Origin: Prevotella sp.
Lineage (GTDB): Bacteria; Bacteroidota; Bacteroidia; Bacteroidales; Bacteroidaceae
Direction of reading: 5' to 3'
Assembly: GCA_022771625.1 (NCBI GenBank)
Contig: JALFCW010000082.1
Location: forward strand, 1 to 64,000
Length of the DNA stretch: 64,000 nucleotides
Shown: one piece after another, positions 47,962-57,511 of the stretch
Position numbering within the stretch: position 1 is the stretch's first letter
How the letters are laid out: each line of letters begins with the position of its first letter
Program-made: the position numbers and the translations under genes
Notes under the pieces: model-generated
The model's input: only the letters and a program-made list of their open reading frames with translations
Told to the model about the DNA's origin: nothing
Databases searched by the model: none

Positions 47962-49155
47962 TTATTCGTTGTTTATATCAATAAAATCACTTAATGGACG
48001 TATTTTTGCCCGATAAGTATTAATTCTTTCTTTAAGGCTGCTACGCATCTTAAAATTTAGATGTTTGCTATTGTCAAATTTTAACACTATGTAGTAGGCA
48101 GCATGTGAGGGAGTGAATCCGTATTTTTCCAGTGTCTCTTTCGTCCATATCTGAAAACACCCCTTCTGTTTTAATTTAAACAATTGGCAATCTTCTCCAC
48201 CTGTATGAAGCAAGACATACCCCATACGTTCAAAACCAGGGGTTACACATAAGGAACCATCTGTTTCACCTGCACGCAGATAGCAAATACCATTGTCAAT
48301 CATTTTAGCCTTTGTGTCAGGTTTTGCATGATTAACTATCACTGTGATTTCATAAGGATTTTCAGCAATCATTTTTTGCATCTTTATCCAACGCAAGGGA
48401 TTTTCAATGTCAATCTTTCTTCGTTTGCCTAAGTCAAGATAATCTGAACATTGATCAATTCCTATAAACTCTCTCTCCAAAAGATTGGCTGCTATACCTG
48501 TGGTACAACTGCCTGCAAAAGGGTCTAAAATTACTTCTCCTGCTTTTGTTGAAGCAAGCAAGATTCGATAAAGCAAGCGCAGCGGCTTCTGAGTTGGATG
48601 TTTCCCGCATGTTTTTTCCCACGTCCCAACGGTAGGAAGGTTCCAAACGTCAGGCATTAAGACACCACCATTCAGTTGTTTCATTAACTCATAATTAAAG
48701 AAATGTTTTAACTTCGGGTTCTTTCTTGCCCATATGATATATTCAGAAGAAAAGTTGAAATGTAAATCACCCCATGTTGGTGTCGGATCAGTCTTATGCC
48801 AAGTAACAATATTGATAATATGGAATCCAGCTTGTTTCAGGCACTTTTCAACAGAATATATGTTGTGAAAAGTTCCACACACCCATATTGTCCCATTATC
48901 TTTCAAAATGGGTTTACAGGCATCTATCCATTCTTGATTAAACTTATCTATTGATTCAATATTGTCTGCTTTATCCCAATCTCCTTTATTGACAGGCACA
49001 ATACGTCTCCCCTGTATTTTCTTACCGCCATTCGACAAAAAATAGGGAGGGTCTGCAAATATCATGTCAACTGTTCCTGTTAGTTGATTTAATACTTGCT
49101 TCGTATCTCCGTGAAACAGAGTAAAAGTCTTATCTTCTGATTGGTAATATATCAT
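47962..49155 (-). CDS. DNA methyltransferase, DpnA-like catalytic part with about 130-aa C-terminal extension
   Basis: MIFADPPYFLSNGGKKIQGRRIVPVNKGDWDK, KHPTQKPLRLLYRILLASTKAGEVILDPFAGSCTTGIAA. Confidence 0.88.
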   Translation of the reverse strand: MIYYQSEDKTFTLFHGDTKQVLNQLTGTVDMIFADPPYFLSNGGKKIQGRRIVPVNKGDWDKADNIESIDKFNQEWIDACKPILKDNGTIWVCGTFHNIYSVEKCLKQAGFHIINIVTWHKTDPTPTWGDLHFNFSSEYIIWARKNPKLKHFFNYELMKQLNGGVLMPDVWNLPTVGTWEKTCGKHPTQKPLRLLYRILLASTKAGEVILDPFAGSCTTGIAANLLEREFIGIDQCSDYLDLGKRRKIDIENPLRWIKMQKMIAENPYEITVIVNHAKPDTKAKMIDNGICYLRAGETDGSLCVTPGFERMGYVLLHTGGEDCQLFKLKQKGCFQIWTKETLEKYGFTPSHAAYYIVLKFDNSKHLNFKMRSSLKERINTYRAKIRPLSDFIDINNE

Positions 49156-50120
49156 AATTTTCTATTACTTGCTTCTATTCTTTTCAAAAACTCATCAATA
49201 GGAATATTCTCATTTATTTCGTATGGCTTTAAATGCAAAGTGTCTATTTTAGCGAGATGTTTTTTGAAATAATCTCTTAATGAATCATCTGCATCAACCA
49301 TTATTGAATGACGATTTTCCTCAATACATACTCTGCCGGTCGTACCAGAACCGGCGAAGAAATCCAAGACTATCGAACCTTCGTATGAAAGAGATTTAAT
49401 AAATCTTCTAATAATCTCTGCCGGCTTCTGTGTTGGGTGACCAACTCTTTCAGCAGAGTTCCCATTGAGACGACATATTTCCCAAACGTTGGTAGGATTT
49501 TTTCCTTTTTCTATGTTTTCGGGTATAAGGCGTTTGTCTTTTAATGCAGCCTTCTTTGCTTCTTCATCGTATGGGATTCTAACAGAATCAAGGTCAAAGA
49601 AATATTTTTTTGACTTTGATAACCAAATAGCTTCTTCATGACGATTAGCAAAATATCGATGAGCACTCATTCCGTTTTTATAATGCCATACAATAAGATT
49701 AACAAGTCTTAATTTTGTATTATGACGAACATAATGAAGAATTTCCAACAAATCGCCTTGTTTCAGGTCTTGGAACTGAAAACCGCCAAAGATAATACAA
49801 TTACCTTTGTCAGACATTACTCGATATATTTCATCAATCCATTGCTTTGCCCATTCCAAATAATTCGGATATGAGTCCCAATAATCAATATCAAGATTGT
49901 ATGGAGGATCAATTAATACCAACTGGATAGATGCGTCTGGCAAAGTTTTCAAAAAATCAACGGCATCTTGGATATATAGTGCATGGTAAGTTGTTGCGAC
50001 TTCTTTAGGAGAAACCGCAGAACTATGCAATACACCATCACGACGTTGTTGAACAAGTGTTCGCAATCCACTATTAAAATGAGACTTATTAGTCATTGAA
50101 TTATATATTTGTGGGTGCAA
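49152..50120 (-). CDS. DNA methyltransferase, beta class, M.RsrI/M1.MboII-like
   Basis: LVLIDPPYNLDIDYWDSYPNYLEWAKQWI, GMSAHRYFANRHEEAIWLSKSKKYFFDLDSVRIPYDEE, RVGHPTQKPAEIIRR, DFFAGSGTTGRV. Confidence 0.9.
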   Translation of the reverse strand: MHPQIYNSMTNKSHFNSGLRTLVQQRRDGVLHSSAVSPKEVATTYHALYIQDAVDFLKTLPDASIQLVLIDPPYNLDIDYWDSYPNYLEWAKQWIDEIYRVMSDKGNCIIFGGFQFQDLKQGDLLEILHYVRHNTKLRLVNLIVWHYKNGMSAHRYFANRHEEAIWLSKSKKYFFDLDSVRIPYDEEAKKAALKDKRLIPENIEKGKNPTNVWEICRLNGNSAERVGHPTQKPAEIIRRFIKSLSYEGSIVLDFFAGSGTTGRVCIEENRHSIMVDADDSLRDYFKKHLAKIDTLHLKPYEINENIPIDEFLKRIEASNRKL

Positions 50121-50678
50121 ATATACACAATTATTTTGATATTGCTTTCCAAAATGAATAAAAGTTTTGAAAAAGTAGAAACTTTTTTTGTGCGATTTAT
50201 AATAATAGATATTATTTTGAAGTGCTTTAGTTGATAAATTTTACTATTATAGTTTGTGTCATTCATATTTTCTGAGTTTTTTTTATGGGTAGTTTCTGGT
50301 CGCTTTTCTGGTCGCTTTTCTGGTCGTTTCTGTTATATTAGTTAAAATGTTAATTTGTTAATCCGCTGCCTCCGCTATAGCCTTTAGCAGGGGAAGTGGT
50401 CTTGAGAGTGGGGAGGTGAATGACTGAGGAGGTATCGCGCGCGCACGTCCTAATTAATATGATATATTTTTAAATATTAAACTATCATAGAAGTAATAAA
50501 TACTAAAAAATATACTGTAAGGTCTTACACGAGGTAAGCCCCTGCAAGTGGCGGTTATTAGATTAGAAGCATTAACATGTTAACATATTAACATCCGCAT
50601 CATCCCTTCTGGACTCTCTCCACAAGGCATGGGGCAAAAGTGGTGGGACAAGGGGAGGGCGAGGTGAGGGACAAGTGA

Positions 50679-50708
50679 TTGCCATGTGGGGAAAAAGTTG
50701 TATCTTTG
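50679..50708 (+). promoter_or_regulatory. Bacteroidota-type promoter TTG-N19-TATCTTTG
   Basis: TTG 50679-50681, 19-nt spacer, TATCTTTG 50701-50708; HU-like ATG at 50877. Confidence 0.65.
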
Positions 50709-50876
50709 CACCGGATTTGAAAATCAAGTCTGCCTGCACTTTTCAGGACACACAACCAAGGGGCGAAGCGAGACTTAAGTAGCGATGGGCGCCGGTCGTA
50801 AGTTAAGACCAAGCCGAGCCTTAAGTTAAGACCAAAAAAAGGACAGGGAAAACACTAACAAAAAAAACTTTTATCT

Positions 50877-51560
50877 ATGATTAATTATTCTATTGCGATG
50901 AGGGGAGTGAACTCCAACCTCTTTGAAATCAATCAGGCAAAGAAGCGTATTAACGAAGCTAAGGCAAAAGGCGAGGTACCCAAGCAGGCCGATCTCGACC
51001 TTGTGGCTACCGAAGTGCAGAAGGCATTTGCTGTGGCACAGTATGCCGAAGTGATGGACATCGAGAAGTTTGCCAAGCACATCTCCACTCATGGTTGCGT
51101 ATATTCGCGTGCCGACATAGGAGCCATCCTTTATATGGCGGTCGATTGTATGCGAGAACAGTTGCTTGAGGGAAGGAAGATTCGCCTTGGAGATCTCGGC
51201 GACTTCTCGGTGACGATTAACTCTATTGGAGCAGCCTCGGCTGACAAGTTTACGGCTCAAAACATCATAGGTGTTAATGTAGTTTGGGATCCTGGCAAGG
51301 ACTTCAAGACGCTCTTCAATGATGCCGAGTTCAATCTCGTGGCAAGCCGTTCGGTACAGGCAGCCGTGCTCAAGGCCCTCAAGGCCAATCAGGGGGTTGT
51401 TGACATCACCTCGCCCGATAATACTCCTGACGGAGGTGGCGATTCGACCGGCGAGACTCCAGATGATACCGGCACTGACTCAGGCTCAGGCTCTGGTGGC
51501 TCAAGCTCCAGCGGCTCTGACTCTAACGGAGGCGAAGATGGCGGCGGCTACTACGAGTAG
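50877..51560 (+). CDS. HU-like DNA-binding protein with low-complexity Gly/Ser/Asp tail ending EDGGGYYE
   Basis: MINYSIAMRGVNSNLFEINQAKKRINEAKAKGEVPKQADLDLVATEVQKAFAVAQYAEVMDIEKFAKHISTHGCVYSRADIGAILYMAV... Confidence 0.78.
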   Translation: MINYSIAMRGVNSNLFEINQAKKRINEAKAKGEVPKQADLDLVATEVQKAFAVAQYAEVMDIEKFAKHISTHGCVYSRADIGAILYMAVDCMREQLLEGRKIRLGDLGDFSVTINSIGAASADKFTAQNIIGVNVVWDPGKDFKTLFNDAEFNLVASRSVQAAVLKALKANQGVVDITSPDNTPDGGGDSTGETPDDTGTDSGSGSGGSSSSGSDSNGGEDGGGYYE

Positions 51561-51566
51561 TTAATT

Positions 51567-51586
51567 AGGCACGGATTTCCGTGCCT
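51567..51586 (+). terminator. Hairpin AGGCACGGA-TT-TCCGTGCCT followed by AAAA
   Basis: Perfect 9-bp stem just after the HU-like stop. Confidence 0.5.
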
Positions 51587-51651
51587 AAAAAATGAAGAAT
51601 TAAATCTGTGATAATAAACTTAATTATTAATCAGTGAAAATCTGTGGAGAA

Positions 51652-51762
51652 ATGACTAAGGAGAACAAAACAAGGCTGATAAAGTTTCTGTGGAATCTTG
51701 CATCGGCAATCCTGGCAGCGGTAGGAACCGCACTTGGAGTATCGTGTGCCGTAATGGCATAG
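51652..51762 (+). CDS. smalltalk-type small protein (36 aa), absent from the ORF track
   Basis: MTKENKTRLIKFLWNLASAILAAVGTALGVSCAVMA*; same position after an HU-like gene as the 586-699 ORF. Confidence 0.8.
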   Translation: MTKENKTRLIKFLWNLASAILAAVGTALGVSCAVMA

Positions 51763-51915
51763 AATCGAAGAAATTGCATGCATTGATAAAGATAAAAGAG
51801 AAGGTCGGATTAATTGTCCAACCTTCTCTTTTTTGTGGGTTTAATAAGAATTATCGTATCAACATGTTAATATGTGAATATGTTAACATGTTAATATGTT
51901 AATATGTTAATATGT

Positions 51916-53433
51916 TTATTTCATGCTCTTCACCGCTGTGCCATCGGCAAAGCGAGTGATGACAAGTCCCTTTGCGTTGTTGCCCACCTTCTGACCATTG
52001 GCATTGTAACGGCCAGTGACGGTGCGGTTGGCTGCATCTGAGGTGATGCCCTTCACGGCTGTGTCGATGGTGACGTTGAAAGTGTAGGTTCTAGATTCCG
52101 TGAGTTCCTCGTTGTAGAGGTTGACGAAGAGTTTCTTGGCTTTATCATCATAATATGTCAAGATTACGTTAGTACAAAAATCATCGAAAGAGAAGTCAAT
52201 GTCGTCAGCCATGGGCAACTTGTTCACGGTGAGGTCATACTCGTATTTGTCGGCTGAGAAGTCCTTGATATCAGTGTTGAAGATGGTCAACCCTATAGGC
52301 TCAACGGGATAATTGAGTGTCACTTCATCGACATAGAGTTCGTCAACGTCGGTGGCGTCAATTGAACCGCCGCCAGGCTCGGCACATGTGGAGATGGTGA
52401 CGAGGATTGCCTTTGCCTCGGCTTCGTTTTCTACATAGCTTAAATAGTCGAAGGGGATGGTGACATACTTCCACTCGCCGTCGGTGGCGGTGAGATTGGT
52501 GTTGTCTTCAGCCACTGCCACTACGTTTTTATACTCGGCATCGGCAGGGTCCTGATAATATGTGCCGTCGGTAATCACGGCTCGCAGTGAGGCAGGCTTG
52601 GTGTTGCCCTTGCCGTTCTTAAACTTATACCACATCGAGATGGAGGCAGGGGTGCCCTTCATGTTATTGGCGAAGAGGTCACCATTGCCGTCTTCGTCAG
52701 TATTTGTAATATCGAGGAAGGCACAGTTGTTTGGGTCGGCTGCACTCATGGCGTCAGCCTTCATGCGTCCTGTAGTGATTGTGCCGTTGGCAGATATGGA
52801 ACCAAATACAGAGGATGATACAATCTTCACGGATTTGGTGCTTTCAGTTTCGGCAGGAACGTCATCCGAAATGAATATATGTGGAGTTTTGTCAACGATA
52901 CTTGCAAATGCACCTGTGCAGCTCATAAATGAGTGCCATCCGTTAGGCTCGTCGGATGTGGTTGTGCCGTTGGAAGCGGTGGCGATGTGCCAATCTTCAA
53001 AGTCGCCGCCGTAGATCTGTGTAGAGGTGCTTGTGAGAGCCACGTTCACGTCAATATCTGCTGCAACAAGATGAAGCTGGAGCTGGAGGTCGTTGTCTTT
53101 CAAAGTGGCTTCGATGTCAGCTGGCATAGTGCCAAACAAACCTACCTTAACATCTTTATTCTTGACAGAGATTTCTGTGATTTCATCATCACCAGTTGCA
53201 TCAATGTCGTTAATTTCAATATCACCAACAGGTATTCCGTCTTCTCCACCGAAGTAAAAATCAGGAAGCAGAATGTCATATTTGCCATTGGCATTCTTTG
53301 TGCACGAGATGGTAATTTGGTCATAAGGCGATGGTTGACCGTTAAGCACTACAGCTAGTCCGCAAGTGTATTCCTCTGCCATGGCGGCAAGGGACATCAC
53401 GCAAGCTAATACTAAAGTAAATAATTTTTTCAT
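51916..53433 (-). CDS. Secreted calycin-like / PCMD-type domain protein with C-terminal sorting-like tail
   Basis: Signal peptide MKKLFTLVLACVMSLAAMA; C-term GRYNANGQKVGNNAKGLVITRFADGTAVKSMK. Confidence 0.65.
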   Translation of the reverse strand: MKKLFTLVLACVMSLAAMAEEYTCGLAVVLNGQPSPYDQITISCTKNANGKYDILLPDFYFGGEDGIPVGDIEINDIDATGDDEITEISVKNKDVKVGLFGTMPADIEATLKDNDLQLQLHLVAADIDVNVALTSTSTQIYGGDFEDWHIATASNGTTTSDEPNGWHSFMSCTGAFASIVDKTPHIFISDDVPAETESTKSVKIVSSSVFGSISANGTITTGRMKADAMSAADPNNCAFLDITNTDEDGNGDLFANNMKGTPASISMWYKFKNGKGNTKPASLRAVITDGTYYQDPADAEYKNVVAVAEDNTNLTATDGEWKYVTIPFDYLSYVENEAEAKAILVTISTCAEPGGGSIDATDVDELYVDEVTLNYPVEPIGLTIFNTDIKDFSADKYEYDLTVNKLPMADDIDFSFDDFCTNVILTYYDDKAKKLFVNLYNEELTESRTYTFNVTIDTAVKGITSDAANRTVTGRYNANGQKVGNNAKGLVITRFADGTAVKSMK

Positions 53434-53468
53434 AATTCAATATTCCTTTCTTTTATCTGTTATTAATA

Positions 53469-54215
53469 TTATTTTAATTTATATGTCAATCCGATAGTGC
53501 CGTAGATGGGGTAGAGGGTTTGCTCGATGGTCTTAAAGGAACTCTTGAAGGCTCCGTTGAGACCCCATGTGAGGTCGGCATATACTCCGATGCGCTTGCC
53601 GATGCGACAGTCGGCTCCGAGGAGCATTCCCACATGACACTTGCGCATGTCGTCGCTGAAGTCGTAGGTGGGGTTGTCGTCGCCCTCGGGACCCATATCC
53701 ACCTTGTCGCCAGTGGGATTGCCGGTGCGCAGGTATCCGTCATATACATGCCCCTTGAACGAGCGTGTGGCTACGTAGGAGACATAAGGACCGCACTTGA
53801 TGAGCCAGCGACCAGAATGGAATGTTGCCATTACGGGCACAGTGAGCATCCACAAGTTGCAGTCGGTGACGAGGCGACCGGTGTACATACCTTCGAGTTC
53901 GTTGCCTCCTTGCACCATCTTCATGTGATAGTTTTTCACTGTGGCGTCGATCTTCATTCCCTTGTTCTCAAGGCGCACTCCGGCTGCGAGTCCCCATTTG
54001 CCCCAAAGGTCTTTCTGGACGTCGAGTCCGAGTGACACATTAGGCTGAAAGTCGTAGCTGTTGAGCTTGCGGATGGTGGCTGGCATGCCCACGGGTGCCG
54101 TGCCGCCGATGTTGTATCCGATGCGGAACGTATAGTTGAGACTGTCGGGGAGGCTTATTCCCCACGTCGATATGGCTAAGGCCACAAAAGCTATTGAAAA
54201 TAATAATCTTTTCAT
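53469..54215 (-). CDS. Outer-membrane beta-barrel (PorT-like) protein
   Basis: Signal peptide, LGLDVQKDLWGKWGLAAGVRLENKGMKIDA..., alternating C-terminal strand GTIGLTYKLK. Confidence 0.7.
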   Translation of the reverse strand: MKRLLFSIAFVALAISTWGISLPDSLNYTFRIGYNIGGTAPVGMPATIRKLNSYDFQPNVSLGLDVQKDLWGKWGLAAGVRLENKGMKIDATVKNYHMKMVQGGNELEGMYTGRLVTDCNLWMLTVPVMATFHSGRWLIKCGPYVSYVATRSFKGHVYDGYLRTGNPTGDKVDMGPEGDDNPTYDFSDDMRKCHVGMLLGADCRIGKRIGVYADLTWGLNGAFKSSFKTIEQTLYPIYGTIGLTYKLK

Positions 54216-54248
54216 TACTTAATTTTAAATTAGAAAAAATCGACAATT

Positions 54249-55418
54249 CTATTCTTCTTCACAGACAATCTCCACGTCATCAATATACAGAGTGCTTCCC
54301 GGCGCTCCTTCGTAGTAGGCTCCATCGGTGCTCGATGTGAATACCACTGTGAGGCTATAGCCATGTTTTCGAAGAATATCATAGTCAATATCCCCATTGT
54401 AATCAAATGTCATCTCAAATTGTGTCCATGTATCAGTCTCTGGTACAGAAGGCATTTCAGCAAATCCAATGATGTGAGGATTTGTTTTACTGTCTTCTCC
54501 AAATAGAACTACCTCGTTTCCTGAATCATCATGATTGCGATAAAAGGATGCGTAGATTGCAGCTCGATCCTTTATCTCAGGGTGCTCTTCAATCTCTTCG
54601 TTTACGTATTTCCAAAAAACATCGCCTGCTTTATATTTATAAAGACCTCTGATTTTTAATGGCTTGCGACCAAAGGGCCTTCCCATACGGGTCGTATGTA
54701 GGGTAGAGTCCAAAGCTTGACTAACATCAAATTCTCCTATAAAGAAATTTCCCGCAGCAAGAGGGCGTTTCACTAACTTACCCCAGGGGCCAGTGCTGCA
54801 TGTGGTCAGCCTGACGGCTTTGCCATGATATCCCTCAGCTATAACCGATGGATAATCCTCCACATTGGCCTTGGTGTTACCAATTGCAAATCCAGAGTTG
54901 GCATTCGAAAATACCTCAATGCTCACTGAAGAATTATCGCCAGACTTACATTGGTCATACCAGCGGTTATAAGTGGCATTGGTAAATGGATCGGTATATG
55001 TAATACCAGAATTGTCAAATGAGTAGTATGTAGGTATTTCCAGTAACAAGAAGTTGACCATATATTCCCTTGTCCATTGTTTGTCCTGTGATGTGACAGT
55101 ATATTTCACAGGCCCATTGCTGAAGTCTTGGCAACTTCCGTTTGCTGGCGAGATAGTTGCTCCCTCGGTTATTTCAAACTGGGGGCATATGGAGTCTAAC
55201 CGTGCTTCCGGGCGTACGGTAAAATAAATATTCCTGTCGGAATATAACACTTTTTTTGTAGTGTCGGAGATATTGAAGAACATATTCTGCCATTCGTCCT
55301 CCCCTAACTGCACCCAAGCCTTGGTGATGTCACATTCGGCGTTGGGGGCTTCGTCCTTGAAGCAGGATGTGAGCGATAGCGCCGCCAAACCGAACGATAT
55401 AAGTTGTACAATTCTCAT
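54249..55418 (-). CDS. PCMD domain-containing lipoprotein
   Basis: MRIVQLISFGLAALSLTSC lipobox; GNFFIGEFDVSQALDSTLHTTRMGRPFGRKPLKIRGLYKYKAGDVF typical PCMD. Confidence 0.82.
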   Translation of the reverse strand: MRIVQLISFGLAALSLTSCFKDEAPNAECDITKAWVQLGEDEWQNMFFNISDTTKKVLYSDRNIYFTVRPEARLDSICPQFEITEGATISPANGSCQDFSNGPVKYTVTSQDKQWTREYMVNFLLLEIPTYYSFDNSGITYTDPFTNATYNRWYDQCKSGDNSSVSIEVFSNANSGFAIGNTKANVEDYPSVIAEGYHGKAVRLTTCSTGPWGKLVKRPLAAGNFFIGEFDVSQALDSTLHTTRMGRPFGRKPLKIRGLYKYKAGDVFWKYVNEEIEEHPEIKDRAAIYASFYRNHDDSGNEVVLFGEDSKTNPHIIGFAEMPSVPETDTWTQFEMTFDYNGDIDYDILRKHGYSLTVVFTSSTDGAYYEGAPGSTLYIDDVEIVCEEE

Positions 55419-55545
55419 TTTTATCTGCTTTATTCTGAAATTCAGCCGCAAAATTACAAAAAAACTTTCAATCTATCGACTTTTTAGCCAATAAATTGAA
55501 AGTTTTTAGGTGTTTTTGAATAATTTATTCTACCTTTAGGAATAT

Positions 55546-56124
55546 TTATACCAATATCACGGTTACTCCGCGGGCTGCCTGTGCACCCATGACGAGAGCC
55601 TGTGCGATGTCGGCTGTCTTGGATGGACCGCTGATGAATGTGCCGTAGCCATAGTCGTTCATCTCGATGAGTCGGTAGGCCTCGTGCATGTTGTCAACAA
55701 TCTTGGTGTGGTCGAGGATGATGACGAGGTATTCAGAGATAAAGCACACGGCTTTCTCCTTCATTGTCTGGGGAATCCAGATGCATCCGTTCTCTGCCAC
55801 TCCCAATACGCCTCGGATTACGCCCACGTCGGTGCCGTTGAGGTCCTTGGCTTCCTCCACAGTGTCGGGATTGCGGTTGGCGATGGTTATCTCGGGCAGA
55901 TTGGAGGAGATGACCTTTGCCTCGGGATATAGTTGGCGGATGATGGCATTGAGGTCGTCGCCGGGTTTGGTTTCCACCACCTTGCCTCCTACTGTCTCGC
56001 TCATGCTGACGAACTGCTTGAGGCTGTCGGGATATTTCGTGGCCTTGATGTCGTCGAGTGAGGGCATGTCATACGTCTCGCGTATGTTGCCTCGTATCTT
56101 TGATAATAATTCTTCCTTGTTCAT
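55546..56124 (-). CDS. LUD domain (LutC/YkgG-like) protein
   Basis: DVGVIRGVLGVAENGCIWIPQTMKEKAVCFISEYLVIIL, YGTFISGPSKTADIAQALVMGAQAARGVTVILV. Confidence 0.9.
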   Translation of the reverse strand: MNKEELLSKIRGNIRETYDMPSLDDIKATKYPDSLKQFVSMSETVGGKVVETKPGDDLNAIIRQLYPEAKVISSNLPEITIANRNPDTVEEAKDLNGTDVGVIRGVLGVAENGCIWIPQTMKEKAVCFISEYLVIILDHTKIVDNMHEAYRLIEMNDYGYGTFISGPSKTADIAQALVMGAQAARGVTVILV

Positions 56125-56237
56125 AATTTTCTTTGTTTTTTCCACTGATAATATTTATCTACTGATTTCCACAGATTTTTTTATCCACAGAGTTTTTTTG
56201 TTATCCACAGATTATCACAGATTTCCACAGATTTTTT

Positions 56238-56353
56238 TTGGCACGGAAATCCGCGGCTTTTTCAAAGACACGGCTGGCTCCGCATTGGTGTTATCACGGC
56301 ACTTCGTGATTACGGCTTGCTTGAGCAAGTTCACGGCTTAGTTTGCTCTGCGG
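56238..56353. repeat. Dispersed repeat copy B
   Basis: Related in inverse orientation to 1090-1204; ORFs through both copies give RHFVVTACLRKFAA and RHFVITACLSKFTA. Confidence 0.8.
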
Positions 56354-56607
56354 TAACGAGCCGTGTCTATACTTTAGTATAGCCCTTAGCAAATAAAGCT
56401 TTTATCCATCGCGCAGCTAGCCGTGTCTTTTTTTTAAAGCCGTGTTCATCCGTGCCTAAAATAATCAATCATCCATCATCAATCAATAATCATCCTAATC
56501 AGAGCCTTTGGCTCTTAATCTGTGTCAATCTGTGTTAATCTGTGGTCTATAAAAACCAATCCGTGGTCTATAAAAACCCATCTGTGGTCTTAAAAACCTA
56601 TCTGTGG

Positions 56608-57369
56608 TCAACAGAAAAAACTCTGTGCCTTAACCAAGTCCTCGGGCGTGTCAATGCCCACAGTCTCGATGTCAGTGCGTCCCACCTTAATCCTGTATCC
56701 ATTCTCAAGCCATCGCAACTGTTCCAGACTCTCAGCCTTCTCCAATTCTCCCTGCGGCAGAGAAGTCACCTCGCGCAACACCTCGCGGCGATAAGCATAC
56801 AATCCTATATGCTTGAGATAAGGGAAAGACTCAGGCCAGAGATTACGCTCAATGCCACGGCAGAAAGGAATCACACTGCGACTGAAATACAATGCAAATC
56901 CCTCCTTGCTCACCGCAATCTTCGGCGAGTTGGGATTCTCTATCGCCTTGATGTCCTCAGGAGTGCGTCCGAAAGGCTTTCCGAGAGTGGCAATCTGCGT
57001 CGTACTGTCGTTGAAACATTCACAAACAGTGTTAATCTGCGACTCATGAATAAAGGGTTCATCGCCCTGCACATTAATCACCACATCCACCATCTTCTCC
57101 GTAGCCTCAATCTTCTCCACTGCCTCCTCAATACGGTCAGTGCCGCTCTTGTGATTAGGAGAAGTCATCACCACCTTTCCGCCAAAAGCCTCTACAGCCT
57201 CGCGTATTCGGTCATCGTCGGTGGCTACATACACATCGTCAATCACCTTTTTCACCTGTTCATATACTCTCTCTATTACTGTCTTGCCTGCTAGAATGGC
57301 AAGCGGTTTGCCGGGGAAACGCGTAGAAGCGTATCGTGCCGGTATGACTGCTATGAATTTCATAATCAT
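56608..57369 (-). CDS. kdsB: 3-deoxy-manno-octulosonate cytidylyltransferase
   Basis: MKFIAVIPARYASTRFPGKPLAILAGKTVIERVYEQ, NVQGDEPFI. Confidence 0.97.
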   Translation of the reverse strand: MIMKFIAVIPARYASTRFPGKPLAILAGKTVIERVYEQVKKVIDDVYVATDDDRIREAVEAFGGKVVMTSPNHKSGTDRIEEAVEKIEATEKMVDVVINVQGDEPFIHESQINTVCECFNDSTTQIATLGKPFGRTPEDIKAIENPNSPKIAVSKEGFALYFSRSVIPFCRGIERNLWPESFPYLKHIGLYAYRREVLREVTSLPQGELEKAESLEQLRWLENGYRIKVGRTDIETVGIDTPEDLVKAQSFFC

Positions 57370-57462
57370 CCAATGTTAATGTTTTGTTGCTGCAAAATTA
57401 CTAATATTTATCGAATTGGCAAAGAAAAAGGAAAAAAATAGTTAATATATATAGGTATAACA

Positions 57463-57492
57463 TTGTAGTTTGCCATATTTTATGTACCTTTG
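57463..57492 (+). promoter_or_regulatory. Bacteroidota-type promoter TTG-N19-TACCTTTG
   Basis: TTG 57463-57465, 19-nt spacer, TACCTTTG 57485-57492 before the DUF4468 gene. Confidence 0.6.
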
Positions 57493-57511
57493 CATGAAAA
57501 ATCGAATAAAA

